From JAVVXB01 sp036651815 (GTDB taxonomy: Bacteria; Bacillota; Clostridia; Christensenellales; CAG-138): 64,000 bases of DNA. Both the position numbers and the translations under genes were made by a program. The notes under the pieces were generated by a model. The model did no database searches. It was not told the origin of the DNA and was given only the letters and a program-made list of their open reading frames with translations. The stretch is from NCBI GenBank assembly GCA_036651815.1, contig JAVVXB010000018.1, positions 1 through 64,000 of the forward strand, read 5' to 3'. Within the stretch, counting starts at the first letter, position 1. The number at the start of each line of letters is the position of its first letter. Shown piece by piece: positions 43,015 to 52,378 of the stretch.

Positions 43015-43491
43015 TTAGTCCTCCTTCATACGCTCTGCCGCAGTCATCACTGCGTTGATGATTGCAATGTATCCCGTGCACCGGCAGTAATTGCCGCGCA
43101 GATAATCCTTGATGAACGCCTCGTCTGGATCTGGATTCTCCCGCAGCAGAGCAGTGCTGGTTACCACCATACCGGGCGTGCAGAAGCCGCATTGAATCGC
43201 AGCCTTATCAACAAACGCTTGCTGAACCGGGGAGAGTTGATCCCCATCGGAAAGTCCCTCCGCCGTGGTGATTTCCCATCCGTCCGCCACAACAGCGGGG
43301 ATCAAGCAGCTCATAACGCTGCGATCTCCATGCAGCACCGTGCAGGCACCGCACTCCGCAATTCCACACCCATACTTTGTGCCGGTCAAAAACAGCCGAT
43401 CCCGTAGAACATTGATGAGCAGTTCATTGCTCTTGACTTCTAATGTGCGAAGCGTACCATTAACTTTCAGTGTGATCGTATGCATACTCAT
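43015..43491 (-). CDS. 2Fe-2S subunit of molybdenum hydroxylase, set 2
   Basis: Protein of 158 residues with YGCGIAECGACTVL near 45 and CGFCTPGMV and CRCTGYIAI near 103-140. GGAGGTG lies 7 bases before ATG 43491. The start overlaps the stop of the FAD subunit gene upstream. It is similar to, but clearly diverged from, the set 1 protein. Confidence 0.95.
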   Translation of the reverse strand: MSMHTITLKVNGTLRTLEVKSNELLINVLRDRLFLTGTKYGCGIAECGACTVLHGDRSVMSCLIPAVVADGWEITTAEGLSDGDQLSPVQQAFVDKAAIQCGFCTPGMVVTSTALLRENPDPDEAFIKDYLRGNYCRCTGYIAIINAVMTAAERMKED

Positions 43492-44375
43492 TGCAGTTCA
43501 CCTCCACTGCGTTTCCATGTTTCCTCAATGGCATCCTCAGCAATCACCTTCGCCACATCCGTACGGTATTCCGCCGTTGTGCGGTTATCGTCAATCGGCC
43601 TGATAAACTTGGAAATTTTAACCGCTGTTTCATTGATCAAAGCCAGTGTCATTACTTTGTCAGCCAGCGATTCACTGATCTCTTTCAAATACAGTGGCCT
43701 TGCAGCAACCGCACCCATCGTGATACGGCAGGATGAGATTCTGTTGCCGTCTCGATGCAAAACAACGCAGATGCTGATTTTGGCAATATCGGATTTTACA
43801 CGGCTAAGTTTGATAAACGTCGCACCTGTGTTTTCTTTGGGTGCCGGTAGGTGCACAGCGGTCAATAATTCGTCCTGCTCCATCACGGTCACGCCGGGTG
43901 CTAAGAAAAATTCCTCAGCCCTGACTGTTCGGATCGCATCTTTTTTCTTGAGTTCGACACTGCCGTCATAGGCAAGAATTGCGGTAGTCGCATCGGCAAC
44001 CGGAGATGCGTTGCAAAAATTGCCGCCGAGAGTCGCCATATTGCGCACGGAGATGGATGCCATCGCCTTGAGCGCTTCATACACGCCGATAAAACGGTTT
44101 TTGATGTCACCATTGTTTTCAATCACAGAAATCTTTTCCGCTGCTCCGATGGTAACGCCGTCCGCTTTTGAAGTAATCCCAAATAGTTCACCGATACCGT
44201 TGATATCCAACATCGTATCCATAGCAATGGGCGCGCCCACCTTCAGCTTTACAATGAGATCCGTCCCGCCGGCAAACACCTTAACCTTCTCCCGGGTAGC
44301 AAGAATCGAAAGCGCGCTTTCGAGCGTCGTCGGTTTGATATATGCAAATTCGTTTTCTAAAATCTTGGTATTCAT
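43488..44375 (-). CDS. FAD subunit of molybdenum hydroxylase, set 2
   Basis: Protein of 295 residues with FAGGTDLIVKLKVGAP near 36, ATLGGNFCNASPVAD near 110 and FIKLSRVKSDIAKISI near 185. It overlaps the start of the 2Fe-2S gene by four bases and itself begins within the end of the large-subunit gene, so set 2 is translated as one unit. Confidence 0.94.
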   Translation of the reverse strand: MNTKILENEFAYIKPTTLESALSILATREKVKVFAGGTDLIVKLKVGAPIAMDTMLDINGIGELFGITSKADGVTIGAAEKISVIENNGDIKNRFIGVYEALKAMASISVRNMATLGGNFCNASPVADATTAILAYDGSVELKKKDAIRTVRAEEFFLAPGVTVMEQDELLTAVHLPAPKENTGATFIKLSRVKSDIAKISICVVLHRDGNRISSCRITMGAVAARPLYLKEISESLADKVMTLALINETAVKISKFIRPIDDNRTTAEYRTDVAKVIAEDAIEETWKRSGGELQ

Positions 44376-46735
44376 CCGCGAGCCTCCTCTTCCCTCTTCT
44401 TGAGTGCGGCCAAAACAACCTCCGGCGTAATTGGCAGTTTGTCAAAGCGAACGCCAATCGCATTATAAACGGCATTCGCAATGGCTGCCTGAACCGAAGC
44501 CAACGCCGCTTCGCCAATGCCTTTTGCGCCGAAAGGACCTGTTGGTTCGTAGGTATGGCATAGTTCTACTTGAACATTGCTCAGCTCCGGCATCTCCATG
44601 GATGTTGGCATCTTATAATCGACCAGCAATCCGGCATTTTTATACGCGCCTGTTTTTTTATCAAGATCCAGATGCTCGTAGACCGTATAACCAAAGCCGC
44701 GGTTGAATGAGCCAATCAACTGCCCTTTCACCAAATCCGGATTCATCGCAACACCGCAATCACCATACATCAGCACACGGGGTACGGAAATAATGCCGGT
44801 TTCCAGATCAACTTCCACTTCCACAAAGTGCGTCGTAAAGCACGGCGGGCAATTTTTCTGTCGATAACTATCAGCAAACTGCATCGTTCCCCAGCTCATG
44901 TTCTGCATGCGTTTGGCAATTTCTCCCGCCGTCATGCTCTTCTGCGGATATCCCTTCACCTGCACGCGCGCTTGATTTGCTTGCGTATCCATCATCACTT
45001 CGAGGTTATATGCATGCTCATCCATAAACTTTCCGGCGTTCTCAAGCAGCTTCTCCTTAACCTTTTGTGCCACATGATACACGGCACCACCACCGCAGTA
45101 CACGCCACGAGTAGCATGGGTACATACGTCATAGCCGGTGTTCATCGTATCTGCAGGTGACAGCCCCACGAGGTCATAGGGCACCTGCAATACTTCAGAA
45201 ACGATCTTGCGCAGCGCATCCCATGTCCCACCGCCGTGATCGGTGACCGGTGTGCAAAGATCGACCGAACCATCCTCATTGATTTTGATCATACAGCTGC
45301 TGTAGTCAATAACCTCCCCTTCTTTGGGGCCGCCTGTGCCGGAACAGTGAAATCCGCGTGCGACACCAATGCCGCAGCGCTTCTTGCCGGTCTTTTGAGA
45401 CGGATCAATCCTGTCGTCAAAATGGAACACCTTGCGGCCTTCCACCAGGCTCTCTTCCACGCCACAGCTCTTGATAATCGAGCGGATCGTCGGCCCCTGA
45501 CCCCAAAACTCATCACCAACACCACGATAGTTTTTGAGCCGGAGGTCAATGGGTGAGAAGTGCATTTCTTCGGCAATGATATCGATCATGCTCTCAATTG
45601 CGAAATTGACTTGTGGATTTCCATATCCCTGCATCGCGCAGCATGGTGTTTTGTTCGTATAGACGGCTGTTCCCGTAAATCGAATGTTGCCTTGATATTT
45701 ATAGAGCGAAGCAAACCAACCGGCAACACACCCCATGTATGGCAACGGTTGCACCTGATGGGCGCCGAAATCAACCAATGCACTGACATGGGCGGCTGTG
45801 AGGATGCCATCTTTGGTTACCCCGATCTTGACGTGAAATTTAGTCGGATATTTGTTATGGCTGTAAAAATCGTCCTCACGCGAAGAGATGAGTTTGACCG
45901 GGCGGCGTGCTTTCCTGGCAAGATAGGCGCAGATCGGAATCACCGTGTTCACCTGTATGGAAGAACCGAACGCACCGCCAAATGGCATTTTTTTGACGTT
46001 GATCTTGCTCAGCGGCATACTCAGAACGCGGGCAAGCAACTGCCGCATACCGTGGATGGATTGCGTGGTCGCCCAGACGGTCAAGGTGCCATCCGGTTCT
46101 GGTTTGCACACGCTCCCCTTGGTTTCCAACTGTGCATGATAGATGCGGCCAAGTTCAAAATCATGTTCGAAGATGCGGTCGGCCCGCATGAATCCGGCAT
46201 CGCAATCACCTTCATCAATGTCGCGAATGACACCAATGTTGTTTTTGACTTCCACTTTCTGATCACCCAGATAAATGAAATCATACAGCTGAGGCGCACC
46301 GTCCTGCATCGCTTCTTCCGGTTCAAACACCGCAGGAAGAATTCTGTACTCAACTTTCAGCGTCTTAAGTGCCTGAAAGGCTAGTTCCTCTGTTTCGGCA
46401 GCTACAGCTGCAATCGGTTCACCAACATGGCGTGCCTTTTTTGGCAATACGAAGCGGTCACGATAAGTCGCGTCCGGCACAGATACGCTGCGCTCGTTGT
46501 AATAAATAGGATTGATATCATCGAATGTCAAGCAGACAGCGCCCATTGCCTCCGCCTCGCTTGTGTCAATCGAGACGATTTCTGCGTGCGCATGCGGACT
46601 GCGCAAAACCGCACCATACAGCATGCCGGGAATGATGACGTCCGACGGATACTGCATGGTTCCTGTAGCCTTGGCAAATCCATCACTACGCGGCGTGTTT
46701 TGGCCAATAACGCTTTTGTATTTCGCTTCCACCAT
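44372..46735 (-). CDS. molybdenum hydroxylase large subunit, set 2
   Basis: Protein of 787 residues. The family pattern is kept, but one molybdopterin-contact motif reads KMPFGGAFGSSIQVNT in place of the GGGFGGKE seen in set 1. Further landmarks are MQGYGNPQVNFAIES near 380 and GAKGIGEAALASVQAAI near 745 with the catalytic Glu. The change suggests a different substrate from set 1. ATG 46735 follows AGGAGTG by 5 bases. It is the first gene of the six-gene molybdenum hydroxylase operon. Confidence 0.93.
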   Translation of the reverse strand: MVEAKYKSVIGQNTPRSDGFAKATGTMQYPSDVIIPGMLYGAVLRSPHAHAEIVSIDTSEAEAMGAVCLTFDDINPIYYNERSVSVPDATYRDRFVLPKKARHVGEPIAAVAAETEELAFQALKTLKVEYRILPAVFEPEEAMQDGAPQLYDFIYLGDQKVEVKNNIGVIRDIDEGDCDAGFMRADRIFEHDFELGRIYHAQLETKGSVCKPEPDGTLTVWATTQSIHGMRQLLARVLSMPLSKINVKKMPFGGAFGSSIQVNTVIPICAYLARKARRPVKLISSREDDFYSHNKYPTKFHVKIGVTKDGILTAAHVSALVDFGAHQVQPLPYMGCVAGWFASLYKYQGNIRFTGTAVYTNKTPCCAMQGYGNPQVNFAIESMIDIIAEEMHFSPIDLRLKNYRGVGDEFWGQGPTIRSIIKSCGVEESLVEGRKVFHFDDRIDPSQKTGKKRCGIGVARGFHCSGTGGPKEGEVIDYSSCMIKINEDGSVDLCTPVTDHGGGTWDALRKIVSEVLQVPYDLVGLSPADTMNTGYDVCTHATRGVYCGGGAVYHVAQKVKEKLLENAGKFMDEHAYNLEVMMDTQANQARVQVKGYPQKSMTAGEIAKRMQNMSWGTMQFADSYRQKNCPPCFTTHFVEVEVDLETGIISVPRVLMYGDCGVAMNPDLVKGQLIGSFNRGFGYTVYEHLDLDKKTGAYKNAGLLVDYKMPTSMEMPELSNVQVELCHTYEPTGPFGAKGIGEAALASVQAAIANAVYNAIGVRFDKLPITPEVVLAALKKREEEARG

Positions 46736-46779
46736 TGCTTCACTCCTTATCAACATACACTGCCATTGTTTGTTACTAT

Positions 46780-46785
46780 ATTATA
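46780..46785 (-). promoter_or_regulatory. extended -10 promoter of the Mo hydroxylase operon
   Basis: On the minus strand TGTTATAAT forms an extended -10 about 45 bases before the first start codon; the -35 match is poor, which suggests activator dependence. Confidence 0.55.
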
Positions 46786-46989
46786 ACATGCAGCCCTGAC
46801 TTTTCAGTATGCCAGACATGTATAGATGCGATAAAATATACTTATTTATTCGGCATAGCGCATAAGAAAAAGTATCATATCCGCCCGTTTCATCGTTATA
46901 CTTTCACAAATACATCGATGCATAAAATCATGATTCCTATGCGTTTTATATCAACGAAGCATTGGCTTTCGTTCCCCGCGCACTGCGGA

Positions 46990-47027
46990 AAAATCCATAT
47001 CCCGCCTGTCGGTCGGATATGGATTTT
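46990..47027 (-). terminator. terminator of the Liv transporter operon
   Basis: A 13 bp perfect stem (46990-47002 with 47015-47027) ends in TTTTT on the minus strand, 17 bases after the LivM-type stop. The remainder of 46736-47043 shows no gene. Confidence 0.85.
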
Positions 47028-47043
47028 CTGTGCATGTTTTTCT

Positions 47044-48267
47044 CTATACTTCAACGCCAGCTTCAAACGCTTGTGGAACCTCTGCGGCTTTCGGCGCATG
47101 TTCCAACGTGCGCTTTGTAATTCCGCAATAATTGCGTACACGCTTTGGTATGATCCCATTGGGACGCACAATCAGCATCGTCACAAGAATCAGTCCATAG
47201 ACGAGTTGTTGAAAATCTGCAAAATCACGAAGCTTTTCACTGATAATTGCCAGCAGAAACGCGCCGACGATAATCCCAATCGAATTATCCATGCCGCCCA
47301 ATATCACCATGCAGATCAATACAAGCGAGCGGGCAAAGTTGTAACTGCTTGGGCCGACGTAGGAATCCAGCCCGACCAGCAGCGAACCGGCCACACCGCA
47401 GAATATGCTGCCAATAACGAACGCAAATAGCTTTTGACGGGAAGCATTGATACCCAGGCAGTTAGCCGCAATTTCATCCTGTGCAATTGCATTGAGGGAC
47501 AAGCCGGATTTACTGTAATACACACGCATGGCAATATACGTAAACAGAATCAAAAACCCAATGCAGAGTAGCAGATACGGAATTTGCGGTGCAAATTTTA
47601 TGCCAAACACTGTATATTTTTTATACAGTTGAAATCCGAAAATTGAATACTTTTCAACACCCGGGATGCCGTTTGCACCGCCGAGAGCCGGTATATTATT
47701 CATAAGTTGTGTGAACGCAAGTTGAATTGCCATGGTCACAAGTGACAGGTAATACCCCTTCGTTTTCAGCGTCGGTAGTCCTACAATAAGCCCAAGCAAT
47801 CCGGATATGAAGATGCCCATCAGCATACCTACCCAGGGCGATAGCCCAAACTTAGTGGTACAAACAGCAACCGAGTAAGCGCCAATACCCATAAAAGCCG
47901 CCGGCGCAAAATTTGTCATATCGGTGGATCCCATTTGGAAGTTTAATCCCAAGCAGGCAATGCCATAGACGACCGCCATCGTCGCAATATGCGCAATATA
48001 GTTGTTGCTCGTCAAACTGATTGGAATCGCAATCACGAGCATAATTCCGGAAATAATTGCCGCCGTTTTTTGTGCGATATAGGCATCGAACAAGGCATTG
48101 ATAATGCCGAATTTATCTAGCAAAAGCATTGCAACAATCACCGCGACCATCAGCACGAGGCTGACGATAAAATCCGTAATCAGAATCTCTCGAATCAGCA
48201 CTGCGATGATGACGTTGCATAGGATCACCGCAAAGGGGTTGCTCAGTACCTTCTTGAATTTATCCAT
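47044..48267 (-). CDS. branched-chain-type ABC permease (LivM-like)
   Basis: Protein of 407 residues with about ten membrane helices and the family stretches GSTDMTNFAPAAFMGIGAYS near 110, GLPTLKTKGYYLSLVTMA near 165 and AGVAGSLLVGLDSYVGPSS near 305. In this transporter class ligands are amino acids, urea, amides or aromatic acids. The context with heterocycle oxidation suggests a purine-, pyrimidine- or urea-like compound. GGGGG lies 7 bases before the ATG. It follows LivH by 11 bases. Confidence 0.93.
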   Translation of the reverse strand: MDKFKKVLSNPFAVILCNVIIAVLIREILITDFIVSLVLMVAVIVAMLLLDKFGIINALFDAYIAQKTAAIISGIMLVIAIPISLTSNNYIAHIATMAVVYGIACLGLNFQMGSTDMTNFAPAAFMGIGAYSVAVCTTKFGLSPWVGMLMGIFISGLLGLIVGLPTLKTKGYYLSLVTMAIQLAFTQLMNNIPALGGANGIPGVEKYSIFGFQLYKKYTVFGIKFAPQIPYLLLCIGFLILFTYIAMRVYYSKSGLSLNAIAQDEIAANCLGINASRQKLFAFVIGSIFCGVAGSLLVGLDSYVGPSSYNFARSLVLICMVILGGMDNSIGIIVGAFLLAIISEKLRDFADFQQLVYGLILVTMLIVRPNGIIPKRVRNYCGITKRTLEHAPKAAEVPQAFEAGVEV

Positions 48268-48278
48268 GATGTACCCCC

Positions 48279-49244
48279 TTACACTTTCTCAACCGTTTTC
48301 TCGCCGATGATACCTTCCGGGCGAAAAACGATGAAGATGATGACAACCAAGAATGCAATAATATTCTGATACTGCGTTCCACCAGGGATATAGCCCGCAG
48401 TGAACACCTCCACAAAGCCAAGCAGCATTCCGCCGATGACAGCGCCCCATGTGTTTTTGAGTCCGCCGACAACCGCAGCCGAAAATCCTTTACTTCCATA
48501 CATCGTGCCACCGTCAAATCGGATGATCGTCTGATAACTGGAAAGCAGGAATCCGCCAACAGCCATCAAAATGCCGCCGATGATAAACGTTATGGTGATC
48601 GTGCGCTTGACATTGACGCCAGTCATGAGCGCAAGCTCTTTATTCTGCGAAATGGCCTGCATGGAGAGACCCATTTTCGTTTTATTCAGGAACAGGAACA
48701 ACGCAACGAGAATCACCAGTGTGACCGCGATAATGATCAGATTGCGTTCATTGGTCGTACCGTTTGCTGCAATTAGCCGCGGCATTGCCTGCGGATTGCG
48801 GCCGCCAACAACGCTGATCGGATCTTCTACGCGGGTCACCGCCGAGGCAAGGCCATTGACCACCGGTTGGAAGATCAGACCAAGGACTTCCTTAATCACA
48901 ACGCCAAGCGCAATTGTGGAAAGCAGTGGCATCAACGTCGATGATTTTTCAAACGGTTTAATGGAGAAACGATAGGCCAGCAGTCCAAGCGCCGCGCAAA
49001 GTACCGCCGCAACTGCCAACATAATGAAAATCGAAACCACAGAGGGCACCGACTGAAAAATGCCGGCGCTGTATAAAATCGTATAGGCGCCAATTATCGA
49101 AAATCCGCCGAAAATCGCGATATCGCCGCAGCAAAACACAACAACATCCAATACGCCGAAAAACAAGCAATAGCCGATTGCAACAAGCGTATAGGTGCAC
49201 CCCATCAGGATTGCGCTGACAAGCAGACTTGTAAACATTTCCAT
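48279..49244 (-). CDS. branched-chain-type ABC permease (LivH-like)
   Basis: Protein of 321 residues with eight or so membrane helices, FFGVLDVVVFCCGDIAIFGG near 28 and GGLKNTWGAVIGGMLLGFVE near 265. It pairs with the LivM-like protein. AAAGGAG lies about 12 bases before the ATG. A strong hairpin in front of it (49343-49382) separates it from the solute-binding gene. Confidence 0.93.
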   Translation of the reverse strand: MEMFTSLLVSAILMGCTYTLVAIGYCLFFGVLDVVVFCCGDIAIFGGFSIIGAYTILYSAGIFQSVPSVVSIFIMLAVAAVLCAALGLLAYRFSIKPFEKSSTLMPLLSTIALGVVIKEVLGLIFQPVVNGLASAVTRVEDPISVVGGRNPQAMPRLIAANGTTNERNLIIIAVTLVILVALFLFLNKTKMGLSMQAISQNKELALMTGVNVKRTITITFIIGGILMAVGGFLLSSYQTIIRFDGGTMYGSKGFSAAVVGGLKNTWGAVIGGMLLGFVEVFTAGYIPGGTQYQNIIAFLVVIIFIVFRPEGIIGEKTVEKV

Positions 49245-49342
49245 GGACAGTAGCAGCTCCTTTCGCCGTGAGGGCTGATGAAAATTTCCTGCGCCCCTCA
49301 GACGAAAATCAGGAAGGCGAGCTTGCAGGAAACTCTGAAAAC

Positions 49343-49382
49343 TGAACGCCCCGTACCCACATGTGCACGTGCGGGGCGTTCA
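49343..49382 (-). terminator. hairpin between binding protein and permeases
   Basis: TGAACGCCCCG (49343-49353) pairs with CGGGGCGTTCA (49372-49382) over 11 bp and is followed on the minus strand by GTTTTC. It probably limits read-through from the abundant binding-protein message. The rest of the 49245-49573 gap shows no gene. Confidence 0.8.
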
Positions 49383-49573
49383 TCTAGGCATGTTTCTCGA
49401 AAAAAAGAATCTGCCGTCTCGAGTGGATAATTTGGTTCATTTGCGCTGAGAATTTGCAGATTTACTGGCAATAAATGTTGAATTATGAACACAGAAATCG
49501 CAAACAAGCTATCGAAAACGTTCTTCTGAAAAACTGGAAACACACCCGAATCATTTTCTGTTAAACCAAGGAA

Positions 49574-50833
49574 TTATTTCCCGCCGAAAGCACGGGTGCC
49601 GGCCGCATACTCGGAATCTTCATATACAGTCCAAACACCATCCTGCACAACATTTAGATAGGCAGCAATCAAATTTGTTTGGCCGATTTCATTGAATGAA
49701 GTATCGCCCAAGATCCCTGTGAATGTTCCGTCCTTGATGACATCGCGCATATGTTCCGGGGTCAGCTCACCGCCACAGTCTTTGAGTGCGCCCAGCAAAA
49801 TCAATGCTGCCTCATAAGCATAAGGCGTATAGGCTCCGATCGGCTCAGCATATCCGCCGGCTTCATAATCAGCAATAAATTTACGGCCAGCCTCGGTGCT
49901 TTCAAGTACGATGCCAGGCTTGACAATCAACGCGCCTTCCGCAGCTTTTGCGCCGATTTTCAGGAAGTCTTCAGAATAGTTGCCGGAGATACCGCAGAAC
50001 AATGCGTTCAGCTTCTCTTCGTACAGTTGTTGCTTCAGGATTGAGCCCTCGGTCACAACACCGCCCCAATAGACGCAGTCTGCGCCAGTATCCTTGATCT
50101 TGCTGATGATGGCACGAAAATCGACCGTACCTTCCTGCACCTTTTCAACGCCAAGCGGCTCCAGTCCGCGGTTCTTCATTTCCGCTGTAAAGGCGGCGGT
50201 ATTCCCCTCGCCATAGGAGGTTACATCGGAAACGATAAAGATCTTGTTGTAACCCATGTCATCCAGAACAGCCTTGGCCAGCGGGATGTTCTCTTGTACA
50301 TCGGTCGGTGCGCTGCGGGTGATCCATGGATAATTTTCCTTGGAAATCAAGCTTGCGCTGATTGCGCCCCAGATCAAAAACGGAATTTCATTTTCTTTAA
50401 ATACAGGGATTGTTGCTTCCGCGACACCAGAATTCCAGTGTCCGGTTGCAGCAATGACCGTGCTGTCCGCGACGATTTTCTGCGCGCCTGCAACGCCAAC
50501 CGTTGCGTCGCTCTGATCATCCATGATGAGCGTCTTGATCTCATATGGATAATCGCCGGATGCATTCGCTTGCTGGATGGCCATCTCGAATGCATTGCGG
50601 GCGGCTGCGCCTTCCGCTGCGTTCGGCCCGGTGATCGGCGAGAGGAAGCCCAGCGTAACAAACGTCGGATAGTCAGCCGTCTCGCCCTTTGCGGAATCCT
50701 CAGCCTTGGCTTCTTCCGTCTTTGGCGCTTCCGCGTCTGTTTCTGTTGTTTCTGACGGTTGGGCGCAGCCCGTAAACAACGCAACAATCATCAGTAATGC
50801 CGTCAGCCATGCAACAATGCGTACCTTTTTCAT
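49574..50833 (-). CDS. Liv-type solute-binding lipoprotein
   Basis: Protein of 419 residues. A signal peptide with lipobox LFTGCAQ near residue 22 precedes a Glu/Ala-rich linker and a type I periplasmic-binding fold (TLGFLSPITGPNAAEGAAAR near 60, YNKIFIVSDVTSYGEGNTAA near 195, GADCVYWGGVVTEGSILKQ near 250). This is the LivK/amide-binding class. AAGGAGG lies 7 bases before the ATG. Ligand unknown; the neighbouring catabolic genes favour a nitrogenous ring compound. Confidence 0.93.
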   Translation of the reverse strand: MKKVRIVAWLTALLMIVALFTGCAQPSETTETDAEAPKTEEAKAEDSAKGETADYPTFVTLGFLSPITGPNAAEGAAARNAFEMAIQQANASGDYPYEIKTLIMDDQSDATVGVAGAQKIVADSTVIAATGHWNSGVAEATIPVFKENEIPFLIWGAISASLISKENYPWITRSAPTDVQENIPLAKAVLDDMGYNKIFIVSDVTSYGEGNTAAFTAEMKNRGLEPLGVEKVQEGTVDFRAIISKIKDTGADCVYWGGVVTEGSILKQQLYEEKLNALFCGISGNYSEDFLKIGAKAAEGALIVKPGIVLESTEAGRKFIADYEAGGYAEPIGAYTPYAYEAALILLGALKDCGGELTPEHMRDVIKDGTFTGILGDTSFNEIGQTNLIAAYLNVVQDGVWTVYEDSEYAAGTRAFGGK

Positions 50834-50888
50834 TTCTTTTCCTCCTTATTTATTATCTGCCCAGTTATGAGCAATTCTGTTCGTTTTT

Positions 50889-51605
50889 TTACATAACGGG
50901 ATTATCCATAATAGCGCTCTTTTGTAATTCCTCCGGATCTCCGTCAAAAATAATCTGTCCTTTCTGGATCACATAGCCAAAGCTGGAAACACCAAGCGCC
51001 TTCTTTGCGTTCTGTTCCACCAGCATGATGGACATCCCGTCGTTTTTATTGAGTCGCTTTACAATGCGAAAAACTTCGTCCACTACAATTGGCGCAAGGC
51101 CCAGCGATGGCTCATCCATAATGAGTAAATGCGGCTTGTTGATGGCGGCACGGGCAATAGACAGCATGGTGCGCTCTCCGCCGGACAATGTGCCGGCCTT
51201 CTGCTGCAAGCGTTCCTTCAAAACCGGAAAGGACGCATAGATTTCCTCGAGACGCTCGTTTAACACTTTTGAATCGTTGATGTTATATGCGCCGAGCTTT
51301 AGATTCGTCTCGACCGTCATCTTGTGGAACGTTCCCGTACCTGCTGACGCAACCTGAATGCCACGTTGTATACGTTTATAGGTCGGTATATTGGTGATGT
51401 CTTCCCCACGGAAAAAAACCGACCCTTTATCTGCCTTAACCATACCGAGAATTGCCTTGACAAGCGTGGATTTCCCTGCACCATTTGCGCCAAGCACACT
51501 GCATACGCTGCCATCATGAAATTCCAGTGATACATTCAGTAACATGGGAATGCGGCCATAGGACGTATATAGCCCTTGGATCTTGAGTAATCTATCTTGG
51601 CTCAT
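50889..51605 (-). CDS. Liv-type ABC ATPase (LivF-like)
   Basis: Protein of 238 residues with Walker A GANGAGKSTLVKA near 39, signature LSGGERTMLSIARA near 138 and LLIMDEPSLGLAP near 155. The ATG overlaps the LivG stop (ATGA). It powers the transporter with the LivG-like subunit. Confidence 0.95.
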   Translation of the reverse strand: MSQDRLLKIQGLYTSYGRIPMLLNVSLEFHDGSVCSVLGANGAGKSTLVKAILGMVKADKGSVFFRGEDITNIPTYKRIQRGIQVASAGTGTFHKMTVETNLKLGAYNINDSKVLNERLEEIYASFPVLKERLQQKAGTLSGGERTMLSIARAAINKPHLLIMDEPSLGLAPIVVDEVFRIVKRLNKNDGMSIMLVEQNAKKALGVSSFGYVIQKGQIIFDGDPEELQKSAIMDNPVM

Positions 51606-52378
51606 TCGTCTCCACCTCCGATATACGCATCAATCACATCCTGATTGTGAATGATATCGTCGTAAACACCCTCCGCAATTTTCACGCCGGCATTGAACAC
51701 CACGATACGCTCCGGGACACGCTCCATCACCTTCATGTCATGTTCAATAATGATGATCGCGATGTCCTGCATCTTCTCTTTAATCTTGCGGATATCATCC
51801 ATCATCTCCATGGTTTCATCGTCGTTCAGCCCCGCGGTGGGCTCGTCAAGCAACAATACCTTGGGCCTGCTTAGAAGCGCGCGGGTAATCTCAATACGGC
51901 GGCGGTCGATATGCGGAATGTTTTTGGTCAAGTCGTATCTTCGGTCAATCAGATCCGGATTGAAATAGCTGAGCATATCCATGCTCTCCTGCACAAAATC
52001 ATAGATCTGATTGTTTACTTTTTTGGGCGTAAATATCGTTTGCAGAAGGTTGTATTTTTGCGATGTATAGGTCCCGACCAACAGGTTGTCGGCTACGCTC
52101 AAATCCCAGCAAAGCCGGCTGGATTGATACGTTCTGGCAATTCCTTTTTTGAAAATCTCGTACGGTTTGAGATGGGTGATCTCCTCGCCGGCAAGATATG
52201 CCGATCCCCGTGTTGCCTTGTAGATGCCGCTGACGATGTTCAAAAACGTTGTCTTGCCCGAGCCATTCGGTCCAATCAGCCCGACAATCTGCTTGGGTTC
52301 GATTGTGAAATTCACATCCGACACTGCCCATAGTCCACCGAAATTAATCGACACCTCTTTGGTTTCCATCAAAGCCAT
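51602..52378 (-). CDS. Liv-type ABC ATPase (LivG-like)
   Basis: Protein of 258 residues from the start used here. Walker A GPNGSGKTTFLN is near 36, the LivG-specific ARTYQSSRLCWDLSVADNLL near 80, and VLLLDEPTAGLNDDE near 175. The signature helix reads IDRRRIEITRALL, without the usual LSGGQ, a departure from most LivG proteins. The start is ambiguous: AAGGAGG lies 3 bases before ATG 52387 and 12 before ATG 52378. It is the first gene of the transporter operon. Confidence 0.9.
   Translation of the reverse strand: MALMETKEVSINFGGLWAVSDVNFTIEPKQIVGLIGPNGSGKTTFLNIVSGIYKATRGSAYLAGEEITHLKPYEIFKKGIARTYQSSRLCWDLSVADNLLVGTYTSQKYNLLQTIFTPKKVNNQIYDFVQESMDMLSYFNPDLIDRRYDLTKNIPHIDRRRIEITRALLSRPKVLLLDEPTAGLNDDETMEMMDDIRKIKEKMQDIAIIIIEHDMKVMERVPERIVVFNAGVKIAEGVYDDIIHNQDVIDAYIGGGDE

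Noticed and set aside
45560..46384. Open frame of 274 codons opposite the set 2 molybdenum subunit
   Set aside because: Antisense shadow; no recognisable domain.
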